DNA of 64,000 nt. It comes from Anadara kagoshimensis (taxonomy: Eukaryota > Mollusca > Bivalvia > Arcoida > Arcidae). Of the stretch, positions 11,757-22,911 are shown piece after piece; position 1 is the stretch's first letter, and each line of letters starts with the position of its first letter. A program made the translations under genes and the position numbers. The notes beneath the pieces are model-generated. The model did not search any database. It was not told where the DNA came from and saw nothing but the letters and a program-made list of their open reading frames with translations. The stretch is from assembly GCA_021292105.1 (NCBI GenBank), contig CM037857.1, positions 33,922,680 to 33,986,679 of the forward strand, given 5' to 3'.

Positions 11757-12145
11757 TACAGACCTGCCGAAAGTTTAACACCTAGCTAGACCTGCCGAAA
11801 GTTTAACCTAGCTAGACCTGCCGAAAGTTTAACACCTAGCTAGACCTGCCGAAAGTTTAACACCTAGCTAGACCTGCCAAAAGTTTAACACCTAGCTAAC
11901 GACAATGAGTCGAAGCTCGACTGCCGAGTGGTCGACATACAGTACAGACCTGCCGACAGTTTAACACCTAGCTAACATAAATGTGTCGAAGCACGACTGC
12001 CGAATGCTCGAAATTTGTGAAGTAGTGACTGAGATAAAGAACATACCGAAAACTTATCGAGACATAGCTAACGAGGGACGGAAATAAGCTTTCGATTCGA
12101 CATTGAAGTTTGTTAGCTCAGTGTTAAACTTTCGAAAGGTCTGTA
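11757..12145. mobile_element. TA-flanked CAGACCTG MITE with an internal 28-bp array
   Basis: The left end is TA-CAGACCTGCCGAAAGTTTA and the right end is the inverted CTTTCGAAAGGTCTG-TA. The left end is amplified as five 28-bp units (GACCTGCCGAAAGTTTAACA plus CCTAGCTA) at about 11761-11898; a second full left end follows at 11942. Relatives: 31870-33067, 37130-37336 and the shortened copy at 38392. Confidence 0.78.
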
Positions 12146-12503
12146 TTGCAAGTAAAGTATGGTCCTTCTATTGGTAGTCCAGAAATATTTGTGGTCCGGA
12201 AAAATGCTTGCAATGTTTGCAAAAAATGACTATCCCTTGTTAAAATGAGTCCGACTAGCCGAAAAATAAATCGGCATTAAACGATTTGATTCCCGGACCA
12301 TAACGTAGTTAAATACGACAATTTAAACTCTCGTTACTGTTTTTATTGTCGTTTCGCGACCGATCGGCATTGCAGGCTTTTGAATGACAAACATTTAGTT
12401 AGCCACATTTAGTAAATGTCTAGTAAAAACATTGACATTTTAAAATTTCACTTATATCAAGATGTCGCCAGTTGAAGCTTATATAATACGTTTCAAAATA
12501 TTT

Positions 12504-12506
<3 letters not shown>

Positions 12507-12539
<33 letters not shown>

Positions 12540-12593
12540 GGATCAAATTGGACCGACTCACTACGAGATCATTTATCTACCAGTACGTTTAAG

Positions 12594-12636
<43 letters not shown>

Positions 12637-12776
12637 CTCGGGATCACATTGGTCACTCACTACAATATCATTTATCTACAAGTACGTTTAAGGAACCCCC
12701 TCTCTCTCTCTCTGGCTCGGGATCACATTGGTCACTCACTACAATATCATTTATCTACAAGTACATTTAAGGAACG
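12507..12776. repeat. Three tandem units, each led by a (CT)n run
   Basis: Each unit is a (CT)n run followed by about 75 bp containing CACTACAATATCATTTATCT and ending GTTTAAGGAAC. The microsatellite and its flank have been copied together. Confidence 0.85.
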
Positions 12777-13040
12777 GTTTTTGACGTGACCTTACATTAA
12801 CCGGTCAGAATTCTTGTATCAATCTAACTGAAAGTATGTAAACATAAACAATATTTATACATTGTATAGATATGTCCAGATTTTATTGTTATTTTCCTAT
12901 CATTACACTGTCATTTCCCGGTTAATGCATGTTTATTTACTAAATATAAGTTACATTTATAGTTATACGGAAGTTTAGTACCGCTAAAGACTTAAAAAAT
13001 GAACACATGTATAATACATGTGGTTTCTTTTTGGTGTGTG

Positions 13041-13138
<98 letters not shown>

Positions 13139-14254
13139 CATAGCCGGTGACGTATCGATATAAGTTCCTAATTTTCTACACTGACAACCTGTGGGCTATT
13201 TAACTATTATCTTATTTCAAGAGTTTCTAAAAAAATAAAATTAAAGCAAACTTTTTGTCAATATGATTGCAATTATTGCCAGGTAGCTTGTGACTAACTG
13301 TGACTTGATGTCTCGATATCATGCTAAGTAGATACATGGAGCATTGTTCGGTATAATGTTTTTGGTGTTTTAACGGCAGTTAAAAAGTTGCCTGCGTTGG
13401 TGTATATAGTTGCATGTGACTTACGTGCAGTTTGCAACAGTCGGAGGCACAAAAATATGCCACAATAAAAAGGCATGAAATACGAAAATATCAAACCATC
13501 CGATTAAAGAAAAACTCTTCTCGGAGACATTAACTTTGTACCCACCCGTTGCTTCCTCTGAGCAAAGGAATTTCAACAAAAGGAGATAAAAGCGGAATTA
13601 CTCCGAAGTTGTATTGTATATGACGCCGAGATTTGAAAAAAAATGTGATTACATTCTTAGTTTGCTGGAGGATTTTCACGCCAAGTGATGTCGATACAGC
13701 GATCGAATTTTTTCTACAATAAATATATCAACATGACCAACAGCAACAACATCGCAGTAGTGAAACAAAGTATTGTTAATTTGTAATGAACTCTGATCCG
13801 GCGATCTGTTCAAGTGACAATTACGGGATATTTAGTATTTCTGCATAGGGACTTCAACCGGCTGATTCTAAATATATCCCGTCTTCTGTCGGAAAATAGT
13901 TTTTTTCGGAAGTATATGTCAGATAGTGATGGTGACATCATCATCGTACCATGCAATGTCCGTTAAATGAACGAAATAAAAGTCACTTCTAAACCTCATT
14001 ATGACAAATCATTCTAGCTAACAATCTTGTTTTCTCAAGTTATGGGATATGCTGGTCTCCGTTTCACTAAAAATTTTCTTAACTCAAATCTGGAAATTTA
14101 ATGAATTTTAAGATGTCATTTTAAAGACCATTCTTAATTCATAACATCTATATTTTAATTTTATTGAACATTTTCATTTTCAATACGATTAAAGGTTGTT
14201 TAGTTAAGATAGCTAAATTTCAGTTAAGGAAACATTTTGTTAAACAATAGGGCC
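12777..14254. other. Intergenic with compound microsatellite
   Basis: A (GT)n(GA)n tract occupies about 13034-13133. The part from about 14051 to 14254 resembles a degraded MITE of the TTTCACAATCATT family (TCTCCGTTTCACTAAAA ... TTTTGTTAAACAATAGGGCC). No gene seen. Confidence 0.55.
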
Positions 14255-14812
14255 AAAAAGGTCTGTAATGCTCAACTGGCAAAATGTGACCTCATTTGCA
14301 TAATTTGCTAAAATTAGGTCAATGAAAAATTACATGGAATTTCAGATATAAACAAACGCCGTAAAAAATAAAAACCACAAAAGCCATTTTAGTGATTTTG
14401 CTATTTATAGTAACGGCGACCATCGGTGATTGTGTACAGGGTCGCCTTTGACCTAGGGACCGTCTACATCATGAATTGTATAATAATTTGACCTCACTTG
14501 CATGGTTTGCTAAAAATTGGTCAAGTAAAATTTTCACGAAAAAGGTAGTTACGTATGTTAAATGGCTAGGTATTTACTTTCAATATTTCAAATTTGAAGA
14601 AAATTGGTGAAAAATTTAATCCACAATGACCATTTTAACGAGTTTGCTATTTTTAGTAAAGGTGGTCATTTTAGATTTTGTACAGGGTCACCTTGTGAAA
14701 ACTTTAATCTACCCCATCTAGAAACCTTCTACACCAAATTTGGTTTCAATTAGTTCAGTGGTTTAAGAGGAGAAGTCCAAAGTTTAAACACGGAAGCACG
14801 CACGATTGCAAC
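14255..14812 (+). repeat. Diverged relative of the CTCACCTGAG element, two internal units
   Basis: Two units about 200 bp apart begin GACCTCATTTGCATAATTTG and GACCTCACTTGCATGGTTTG. Each contains TTTGCTATTTxTAGTAA followed by GGTCACC/GGTCGCC. The end (AGTGGTTTAAGAGGAGAAGT) resembles the 3' part of the element at 22912-24956 (CCAGTAGTTTTGGAGGAGAA). Confidence 0.6.
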
Positions 14813-14929
14813 CTACCATAAGCTCCGCTGGCTATAGTCAGTTGAGCTTAACATATAGTTAGACTGCAATGGCGGAGAAGATAGACACGAGTCGCTCGAA
14901 ACAAGGTGCATCATCGCTGAAGTGCAACC

Positions 14930-15241
14930 GCTTGTAACGATGCAACCACTGCGGTAGCTCAGTTGGTAAAGTGATCGCTCCGTAAGCTGGAGGTCATGAG
15001 CTCGAACTCCGACCGTGTCTGACATAAGACTTGAAATTGGGTAGTGACTGTTCTTTCGCCAAACACTCAGCATTACGAAACTGAGGTCCCATGTCACGGT
15101 AAGCGTTGCACGATAAAGATACCTGCTGTTTAATGCCATCAACGCACGCACATTCGCCTATAGCTGGCGACGTCTCGATATAAGTGAAGAATTCTTGATA
15201 GGGACGTTAAATACAATTACTGAACTCAGCTTGTAACGATG
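14930..15241 (+). mobile_element. Complete tRNA-derived SINE with 13-bp target-site duplication
   Basis: The head holds the A-box-like TAGCTCAGTTGGTAAAG and the B-box region GAGCTCGAACTCC. The family body (GTAGTGACTGTTCTTTCGCC) and the tail (TAGCTGGCGACGTCTCGATA) follow. The direct repeat GCTTGTAACGATG is at 14930-14942 and 15229-15241, bounding an insert of 14943-15228. The anticodon region is not tRNA-like, so this is no functional tRNA gene. Confidence 0.88.
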
Positions 15242-16225
15242 TCGTTCTAAAAACCATGTAACAAACTAGGGCTTCCCTCTATATAACGCTCACCTGTTTA
15301 TAGTGACCAGGTACAATTTGTTCAAAGCTCCTCAGTTTAGCTTAAACAGAAAGTTAGCTAAAATTAGTATATTGTGTTTTAGGGAATGTATCTGAAATTT
15401 CTGTTCAAAAGTTAATCACGGTTCGTGTTATTATAAATAAAAACAGTTACGACAAAATTGTATTTTTAATGCAAATATTTTTAATTTTAATAACATTTCG
15501 AATTTTCACTAACCATTTGGCTTAACATGTGACAGCCAGGCACATCACCCTGTAATACACAGTATACTCAAAATCCGACTTTGTTTTCTGACAATAGTCG
15601 GTTTATTAAATGAGAGATAACTCAGAGGGGAAAAATGAAAGATAAATGTACAATACATTTTTATTGCGGATAGCTTTAGTTGGTAACGTACTACAGTAGG
15701 GTCATGTGGTGCATTTATCATGCACTACAACGCACACTGCAGTTTTTTAAAATTACCGAAAAACAAATGTTTGAGAAAATAAAATAAACATGTAACTCAG
15801 CATGGCGGTATTGGTAGTATATTATTTATACACTACTTATTGTATAATTTCTTTTTTTCTTGGAACGGGAAAAATCAGTAAATCATTACGAAAAAAAAAC
15901 ATTCTACGTTCTTACAACTCAACGGAAAAAAAAGATCATGATATTTGTTTGTTGTATTATTTACATTATTTATTTCAAATCATATTTAAATGAATTATTC
16001 CTATAAGATTATTGGTTAGTCGATATGAACATACACCTAAGTGGAGTGGAACCTTTCCCATCATGTATATGACATGTCCGTTATTTGTCTGTCATGATTT
16101 TGATGTTTGTCTAAATAAAAAACAAAAAAGCACCTGTATTAATGGTACAACATTAGTGTAACTATCTTGTCACTGTCCTGATTAACTCTACCTGGAATGT
16201 CTATATTTCATAAATGCACTAATGT
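15242..16225. other. Intergenic, nothing recognised
   Basis: AT-rich. A fragment near 15275-15310 (TATATAACGCTCACCTGTTT) may be a remnant of the CAGTCAAACCTG MITE. Confidence 0.5.
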
Positions 16226-17930
16226 CGTTACCTTGTACCACTGGTAACTAGGGAAACACGTGAATAATTCCATGTATGTACGTACGTACTTATATCCGTA
16301 CCTTCTACCACCGGTAATCAGGAAAACACGTGAATAATTCCATTTATGTACGTACGTATGTCCCTTGTACCAACGGTGACTAGGAAAACACTTCAATAAT
16401 TCCACGTAACTGTTCCTTGTACCACCGGTAACTAGGGAAAACACGGCAATAATCCCATGTACGTACGTCCTTATGTCCGTCCCTTGTATCACCGGTAACA
16501 AGGGAAAACACGGCAATAATTCTATGTATGTACGTACATATGCCCGTCCCTGTTATCACCGGTAACAAGGGAAAACACGGCAATAATTCTATGTATGTAC
16601 GTACATACGCCCGTCCCTTGTATCACCGGTAACTAGGGAAAACACGGCAATAATTCCATGCATGTACGCACGTATGTCCGTCCCTTGTACAGTCGGTAAC
16701 TAGGGAAAACACGTCAATAATTCCATGTTTGTACGTCCGTATGTCCGTCCTTTGTACGCCGGTAACTAGGGAAACACGTCAATAATTCCATGTATGTACG
16801 TACGTATGTCCGTCCCTTGTACCACCGGTAACTAGGGAAAACACGTGAATAATTCCATGTATGTACGTACATATGCCCGTCCCTGTTATCACCGGTAACT
16901 AGGGAAAACACGTCAATAATTCCATGTATGTACGTACATATGTCCGTCCCTTGTACCATCGGTAACTAGGGAAACACGGGAATACATCCATGTATGTACG
17001 TACGTATGTCCGTCTTTGTACCATCGGTAACTAGGGAAAACACGCGAATAATTCCATGTATGTACGTACATATGTCCATCCTTTGTACCACCGGTAACTA
17101 GGGAAAACACGTGAATAATTCCATGTATGTACGTACATATGCCCGTCCCTGTTATCACCGGTAACAAGGGAAAACACGTCAATAATTCCATGTATGTACG
17201 TACATATGTCCGTCCCTTGTACCATCGGTAACTAGGGAAACACGGGAATACATCCATGTATGTACGTACGTATGTCCGTCTTTGTACCATCGGTAACTAA
17301 GGAAAACACGCGAATAATTCCATGTATGTACGTACATATGTCCGTCCCTTGTACCACCGGTAACTAGGGAAAACATGTGAATAATTCCATGTATGTACGT
17401 ACATATGTCCGTCCCTTGTACCACCGGTAACTAGGGAAAACACGTGAATAATTCCATGTATGTACGTACATATGTCCATCCTTTGTACCACCGGTAACTA
17501 GGGAAAACACGTGAATAATTCCATGTATGTACGTTCGTATGTCCGTCCCTTGTACCACCGGTAACTAGGGAAACATGTGAATAATTCCATGCATGTACGT
17601 ACGTATGTCCGTCCTTTGTACCACCGGTAACTAGGAAAACACGTCAATAATTCCATGTATGTACGTATGTATGTCCGTCCCTTGTACCAACGATAATTAG
17701 GGAAAACACGTCAATAATTCCATGTATGTACGTATGTATGTCCGTCTCTTGTACCAACGATAATTAGGGAAAACACGTGAATAATTCCATGTATGTACGT
17801 ATATATCCGTCCCTTGTACCACCGGTAACTAGGGAAAACACGTCGATAATTCCATGTATGTACGTACATATGTCCGTCCATTGTACCACCGGTAACTAGG
17901 GAAAACACGTCAATAATTCCATGTATGATT
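16226..17930. repeat. 67-bp minisatellite, about 25 copies
   Basis: The unit is about 67 bp: GTCCGTCCCTTGTACCACCG, then GTAACTAGGGAAAACACGTG, then AATAATTCCATGTATGTACG and TACGTAT. Units differ by point changes, and some share the same variant in blocks (for example CATCC for ATTCC at about 16985 and 17250), which points to duplication of multi-unit blocks. Each unit ends in an ACGTACGT palindrome. The many minus-strand frames are repeat artefacts. Confidence 0.93.
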
Positions 17931-17939
17931 AATTTTTTG

Positions 17940-18316
17940 ATTGTGATTTGACCAGGTGTTCCGGAAGGGTAAATCCCTCCTGTTTAGCTAGCAATGTCCG
18001 TCATGTTTGAAGTAATAATAAAGAACGAAACAAACATGAAACTATGGGACGTCAGATATGTCCAGGATAATTTTGGACAAAGAGACACCAACCTCATTGT
18101 CATGACTGCCATAAAACTTTTTAGGAACTTGATATTCCTAAGCTTGCAATATAACCGTCAGCACAAACATTTTTGCGCCAATGTACAAAGTTTCCGTAGT
18201 GGGAACAAGTCGTATTATCAGTGAAAGAATACATCATAAGCAGGAGAAGCAGGTTTATTGCTGCAAAGAAAAGAAAAAATAACAATAGAAAAATTGAAGT
18301 CATCACGTTTGTCATA
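17940..18316 (-). mobile_element. RT-element copy, 3' coding end, degraded
   Basis: Minus-strand copy of the element at 51120-51790. It retains the conserved segments matching CCGTAGTGGGAACAAG and ACATCATAAGCAGGAGAAGC, and GACGTCAGATATGTCCAG near the coding end. The far 3' tail is lost and stops interrupt the frame. Confidence 0.75.
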
Positions 18317-18488
18317 TACAATCAAACCTGTCTAATAAAAGCTCCCTAAGGGATCCATGAAAAATGGCCTTTGTGGGTAGATGGCTCTCAAATAACATGA
18401 ATAAAGTTCAATTGGGATAAAATCATACTGGCTTTTAAAAACATGTGACCCCTATATAGAGTTGGCCTTTAAGGCAGATTTGATTGTA
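18317..18488. mobile_element. TA-flanked MITE, CAGTCAAACCTG family, copy C
   Basis: Starts TACAATCAAACCTGTCTAAT and ends GGCAGATTTGATTGTA. It abuts the RT-element copy directly. Confidence 0.78.
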
Positions 18489-19009
18489 GCTTCAAACAAA
18501 GCAATTCTGACGTACATAACATGTAAACATAATATTTTACACAGTAAGTGATTACAATTATAGATATCAATGTACCGTAGTCTCCGGTAGAGACACAGTC
18601 TCCCGGAATCCAAAATTGAGTTTGTAGTTGTGGTAATATGTAGATCACTGCCTAGTAGAACTTGTATAAGAACGTCTGTATGAACAGAGAGTGCAGTGAA
18701 AAACATCATCAAAGTTCAGATTAACGTCGTAACGATACAGAATAAAACACAGAATAAGACAATGTGAACAGATTCCTATATACTACCCTCAAAGTAGTTT
18801 GCGGGGGTATTATACTAGTAAATTGTCAACATTCTCTATTCAGGCTTCACAAGAGAAATGTACACTATATGATACATATGCAATGACCAGGCAACTTGAA
18901 GTTATCCTTACGGTTACAAAATATCAGTGAATGGTTGTTTTTTTTTTGGTTTTTTAGCAATTGTCGTCAATGTACAAGCAATCGTTTCGTAATGAAGATA
19001 CTTATATAA
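18489..19009. other. Intergenic, nothing recognised
   Basis: No frame, repeat or motif worth naming. Confidence 0.5.
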
Positions 19010-19205
19010 ATCAAAAACAAACATACCAATCCATGTGCGAATCACAATCGCAAAGTTAAGTAACAACTTTGAAACAGACAAATTAGGTTAAACACACGGA
19101 CTTCCGACAGGGAAGTGAGGTCGGGTTCTTCGGGAGGGTAAGCACCTTCTGTTCAGTAAGCTACATCCATTACGTGTGTAATCATAATTTTGAGAGTGAA
19201 AGGAA
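19010..19205 (-). mobile_element. RT-element 3' tail, 5'-truncated copy
   Basis: Reads AACAAACATACCAATCCATG, then GGGAAGTGAGGTCGGGTTCT, the minus form of the shared tail. Confidence 0.82.
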
Positions 19206-21697
19206 CATGAAACTTACAATATACCTCATATTTATTGAGATTTTTTTTCAAAATGAAAATTTTGCATTTTTTTTAATTTAGCAAATTTAGTGGTTTCGGT
19301 CAAACAAACATACATGTGTATTAAGTCTACAACAAATTATTAAGCAATACTTAAACCGTATTCCGTAGCTTTACATCTGAAGATATATATCTCCACTGTG
19401 TACTTGGCTGCCAGGAATATTGAGAAAGTTATTGGAATTCAACATTAGAAAGGAGCTGGATGAGCCCAAAAACTGACAAATATGACCTTGCTGAAATGAG
19501 GAGGCTAGGTTATCTGACCAGTAAAAGTTAAAACCGGGGCTAGAAACACTGAAACTTGGCGAAATTAATATGTAGAGTTAATTTGTGTGTAAAAAACCTG
19601 AATTGCTAGTTAGATTTTTCAGAGGGATAATGACCCATGTACAGCAGTTATTTTAGGGGGTTGAGGCCCAAAGGATTTTTCTTGACCTATTAAGTTAAAG
19701 TCCAAAACTAAACCTGACTACGAATTTCTGAGACTGCTTATTTGATAAAACTGGCCCATGTTAGATTGAGGTCTCTATTTTCAAAACTAAGGGGCTGGTG
19801 CAATATAAATTATATGGTATTCCATTAATTAAGGTAACCCCTTGTTAATGGAAATAAAATGGCTATGAAAAGTTTAAAATTTTAATGGTTTTTCATAATA
19901 AGAAATGCTCAATAATTATGAGGTATAAATGATAAAAGCGAGACAACTGCTTCATAATTATAATGCATGGAAATTTCTCCAAGTTGATCAATTCGGGACT
20001 TTCTGGAAAACGTTGACATAGTTCCTGGAATAGCGTCCTTTTACGGGAAATCGGCGATTCCATATTCAAAGGCAATGAAAATGAGGATTTTTTATATTCA
20101 AGTACTTTTTAGACAGTTCGATTGTACAAAGGCGAGATGAGATGACGCGTCGTCACGGAATCGATGGAGCTGTGACGGTGGGTTATGTTACTGTGTAGTA
20201 CAAACTCTCAACAAGTCAAAAATTAAAATAGGGGTTTAGTGGGCTGATAAGTCGGACTAGTTACTATGCAGCTACACTTTAAACTAAAGCCTTAACCCGA
20301 AAATAAATACTAATTTAACAATTGTCCAACTCCATCCAGACTTTCAAATTTCCAAAAATGTACATATTATATAGGAAATGCCGAATTGGCGTCTTCTTCG
20401 CGTTTAAATATCTGTTGTAAAACAAGCACGGTAATAGTTCACGCCAAAAGTACTAAAACTACACCATTTTGTTATTACATTGTACGTCCCGGAGTACCCC
20501 TCGAAATAAAAAGCATACTAATCCATGTACGAATCACAATCCAGAAGAAGAGAAAGTCAAAACTTTGAAACTAAAAAGTTAGGTGAAAAACGCGACCTTC
20601 AAAATCAGCACATGACAGCACTATAAACGCCATTTCTAGACAGTTTACATTTCGCATTTATAGAACAAAATCTTTACAAATGTAAACATATTTTTTAAGT
20701 GTGGTTTAAGTGTCTTAAGTAAAAACACTCAATATGGGATATTTTGCAATTGACAAAATGAATCCAAATTCAATATTTGTCTGGATTGGTATAGATCGAC
20801 CGAACAATTGATATCAGAGATAGTGACTGAAATCAATTAATTTGTCAAGTGCAGAATTTTGAATAATAAATCAAAATTCTGCTTATGATAAATCTACAAC
20901 ACTCAACCAAAGAATCATGCATGCTAATTAGTGTATGTACATGTCGTATAAATTAAATTTATTTATAATAACAAATATATTATCACAATCTCAGTAAAAT
21001 ACTAATAAATATACAACAATAGTATAATGAGCAATATTTGTAGATTAATATTGGTACTAACATTGTAAATAAAAATGAAATCACTAACGCAATTATGATC
21101 ATTGATCAATTAAGCAACGTCGTACACAGCTTCCGTTAAAGGTTTTTCTAAATAGTCCAAATGATAATCAGATTCAATGCTTATAAATTCTCATACAAAT
21201 GGGGCATCTAATATAATAATTTTTAAACCTAAGTTATTATTTTCCAAATAAAAAAAATTAAATATTAATTCGTAATGATATGTTATCTGCACCATCCGAT
21301 ACGTACAGTTGTCTTTCAATTGCAACCATTCACATCGTTAGAGATCAATTATTAGGTGTTACTGTTGTCTTACGTACCCAAGTACAAGACAGGGTACATG
21401 TAGACTTTAAACTCCGAAAATCACCATCATGATTATTAAGCACTAATACACAATATAAGCACTGTTGTTGACATCACAGTTCGTTAATGTTAGATCACTT
21501 AAATATACATGTAGTTTCATCCAGTGATCAAGAGTCGTTATATGTGAATTAATGAATGAAATAATTTAATGGCGTTGAGTATGATGACCATTAATAAGGC
21601 GGCTAAGCGTTTTTTTCTCAAAACTCTTAAACAAAATACATTTGTCTTACAGTTATTGTTTTGACAAAAGAGTTTGGGTAATATTTGAATTTGTCTA
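19206..21697. other. Intergenic downstream of the ADP-ribosyltransferase gene
   Basis: It is mostly AT-rich unique sequence. A short RT-element tail (minus) sits at about 20505-20600 (AGCATACTAATCCATGTACG). The 3' UTR of the gene at 21698 should begin here on the minus strand, but I could not fix a poly-A signal. Confidence 0.55.
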
Positions 21698-22876
21698 CTA
21701 ACCCTTTTGGCACAATTTCAGGTAAACCCTGGTCAGTGCTCCCTCGGGTTCAACTTTTTGAACCAAAAATTCAGCACCAGCTGGGTATATTCTTTCATTT
21801 TCCTCATACTCTGCGCATGCGCCGATGTCTCGAGGTTTCCACTGACTGTTAACCGAATTTTCAATTTCAAAAACAACCTCTTGGTCCTGATCCATGCTGG
21901 GTTCTACGGTTGGAAAAACCGAGGCATAAACAAAATCCATAGACGATGAGACGAAGGCTAACCAAAGAAAACGCACCCCTTCTTTGTATTTGTCGAGTTC
22001 GGTCCGTGAAAGGTTCATTCTGCGATAAGTTGTACCAGATTCTTTTTTCAGATTGTCCCAATACAGTAGCAGAAGATGGAACATAAGAATGTAAGGGCCC
22101 AGTGCTATATCGTCTGCTGTTGGTCTGTAATCAGTTTTCCTCTGTCTTCGTAACGCGGTATTTACATAGGTATATAGATGAGTATTCTCGTTTGTATATA
22201 CGTTGACAACGATGTCATAAAACGCGTCTTTTGTGGTACATTTGGAAATTTTTGAACTAGCGGGTTCACAAACTGAATACAACGGTTGGAAAATTTTATC
22301 CTTCACTGTTTTCCAATTGTCACCAGTGTTTATATACCGGAAGATGTCAAAGAGCAGACGGTGCAATGGCTTACTTCTGTCGATATCAAACGGACAAAAG
22401 GCTTGTCTGTAAGCAGCAAGCGTTATTCTCAACAGACCAAGTTCCTCATCTTCAACTGCCACACCCAGTGTATGATATGTCGGTAACGCATGCGCTCGGT
22501 GACCTATGTTATTTTCCTTTAGTGTATCAACCATTTCTTTGTATCCGAAGTCTGTTGCTAGTTCTTGTGGCGTTTTCCCGCTACATGGCCCAGCTTCACA
22601 GGAGCCTTCTTTGGTCTTGATTTGACTATCGCATGTTCTAAATTTAAGCAGAGTCTTGACAACATCACAATCAAAATAATACACCGCTTGATGTAACAAT
22701 CCCCATCTTCTGTCTTCGGGTATACAGTTTATGAGATATGGCTTTCGCGGTTGTTCAGGTGTACCCACAATACACCAGACGAGTTCCCAATTTCCGTTTT
22801 TTGCTGCCTCAAGTAGATCGCTAATGCTCTGTGAATCTTCAGCTATACTACTTGTTTTACTCGAGATGTTTCCCAT
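21698..22876 (-). CDS. Ankyrin-repeat mono-ADP-ribosyltransferase (R-S-ExE type), 392 aa
   Basis: The protein is predicted to move ADP-ribose from NAD+ to a protein side chain, probably arginine. Residues 1-7 (MGNISSK) fit the N-myristoylation signal (Gly2, Ser6), so membrane attachment is likely. Residues about 17-125 hold ankyrin-like helices (RRWGLLHQAV 57-65, GKTPQELATDFGY 100-112). The catalytic part shows the family order: TTYRRM with Arg285, FVSSS 308-312 in place of the usual F-S-T-S, and ENERIYPAG with Glu359 and Glu361 as the ExE pair. There is no signal peptide, unlike secreted or GPI-linked animal ecto-ARTs, so it should act inside the cell. TTTGTTTATTTTAG directly precedes the ATG, a clear splice acceptor, so the whole coding part is one terminal exon. 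The arginine target is inferred from the ExE motif. Confidence 0.85.
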   Translation of the reverse strand: MGNISSKTSSIAEDSQSISDLLEAAKNGNWELVWCIVGTPEQPRKPYLINCIPEDRRWGLLHQAVYYFDCDVVKTLLKFRTCDSQIKTKEGSCEAGPCSGKTPQELATDFGYKEMVDTLKENNIGHRAHALPTYHTLGVAVEDEELGLLRITLAAYRQAFCPFDIDRSKPLHRLLFDIFRYINTGDNWKTVKDKIFQPLYSVCEPASSKISKCTTKDAFYDIVVNVYTNENTHLYTYVNTALRRQRKTDYRPTADDIALGPYILMFHLLLLYWDNLKKESGTTYRRMNLSRTELDKYKEGVRFLWLAFVSSSMDFVYASVFPTVEPSMDQDQEVVFEIENSVNSQWKPRDIGACAEYEENERIYPAGAEFLVQKVEPEGALTRVYLKLCQKG

Positions 22877-22911
22877 CTAAAATAAACAAAGTATTGTTAT
22901 ATTTTAATTAA

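Noticed and set aside
14943-15020. tRNA gene
   Set aside because: A- and B-box-like parts are present but the stems and anticodon loop do not fold as a tRNA, and the sequence continues into the SINE body with a target duplication around it.
16208-17908. Overlapping minus-strand frames with repeated DGHMYVHTWNYSRVF-like text
   Set aside because: They are the 67-bp satellite read in several frames, broken wherever a unit changes length.
21707-22620. Plus-strand frames of 64-84 codons
   Set aside because: They are shadows of the ADP-ribosyltransferase exon, whose motifs are on the minus strand.
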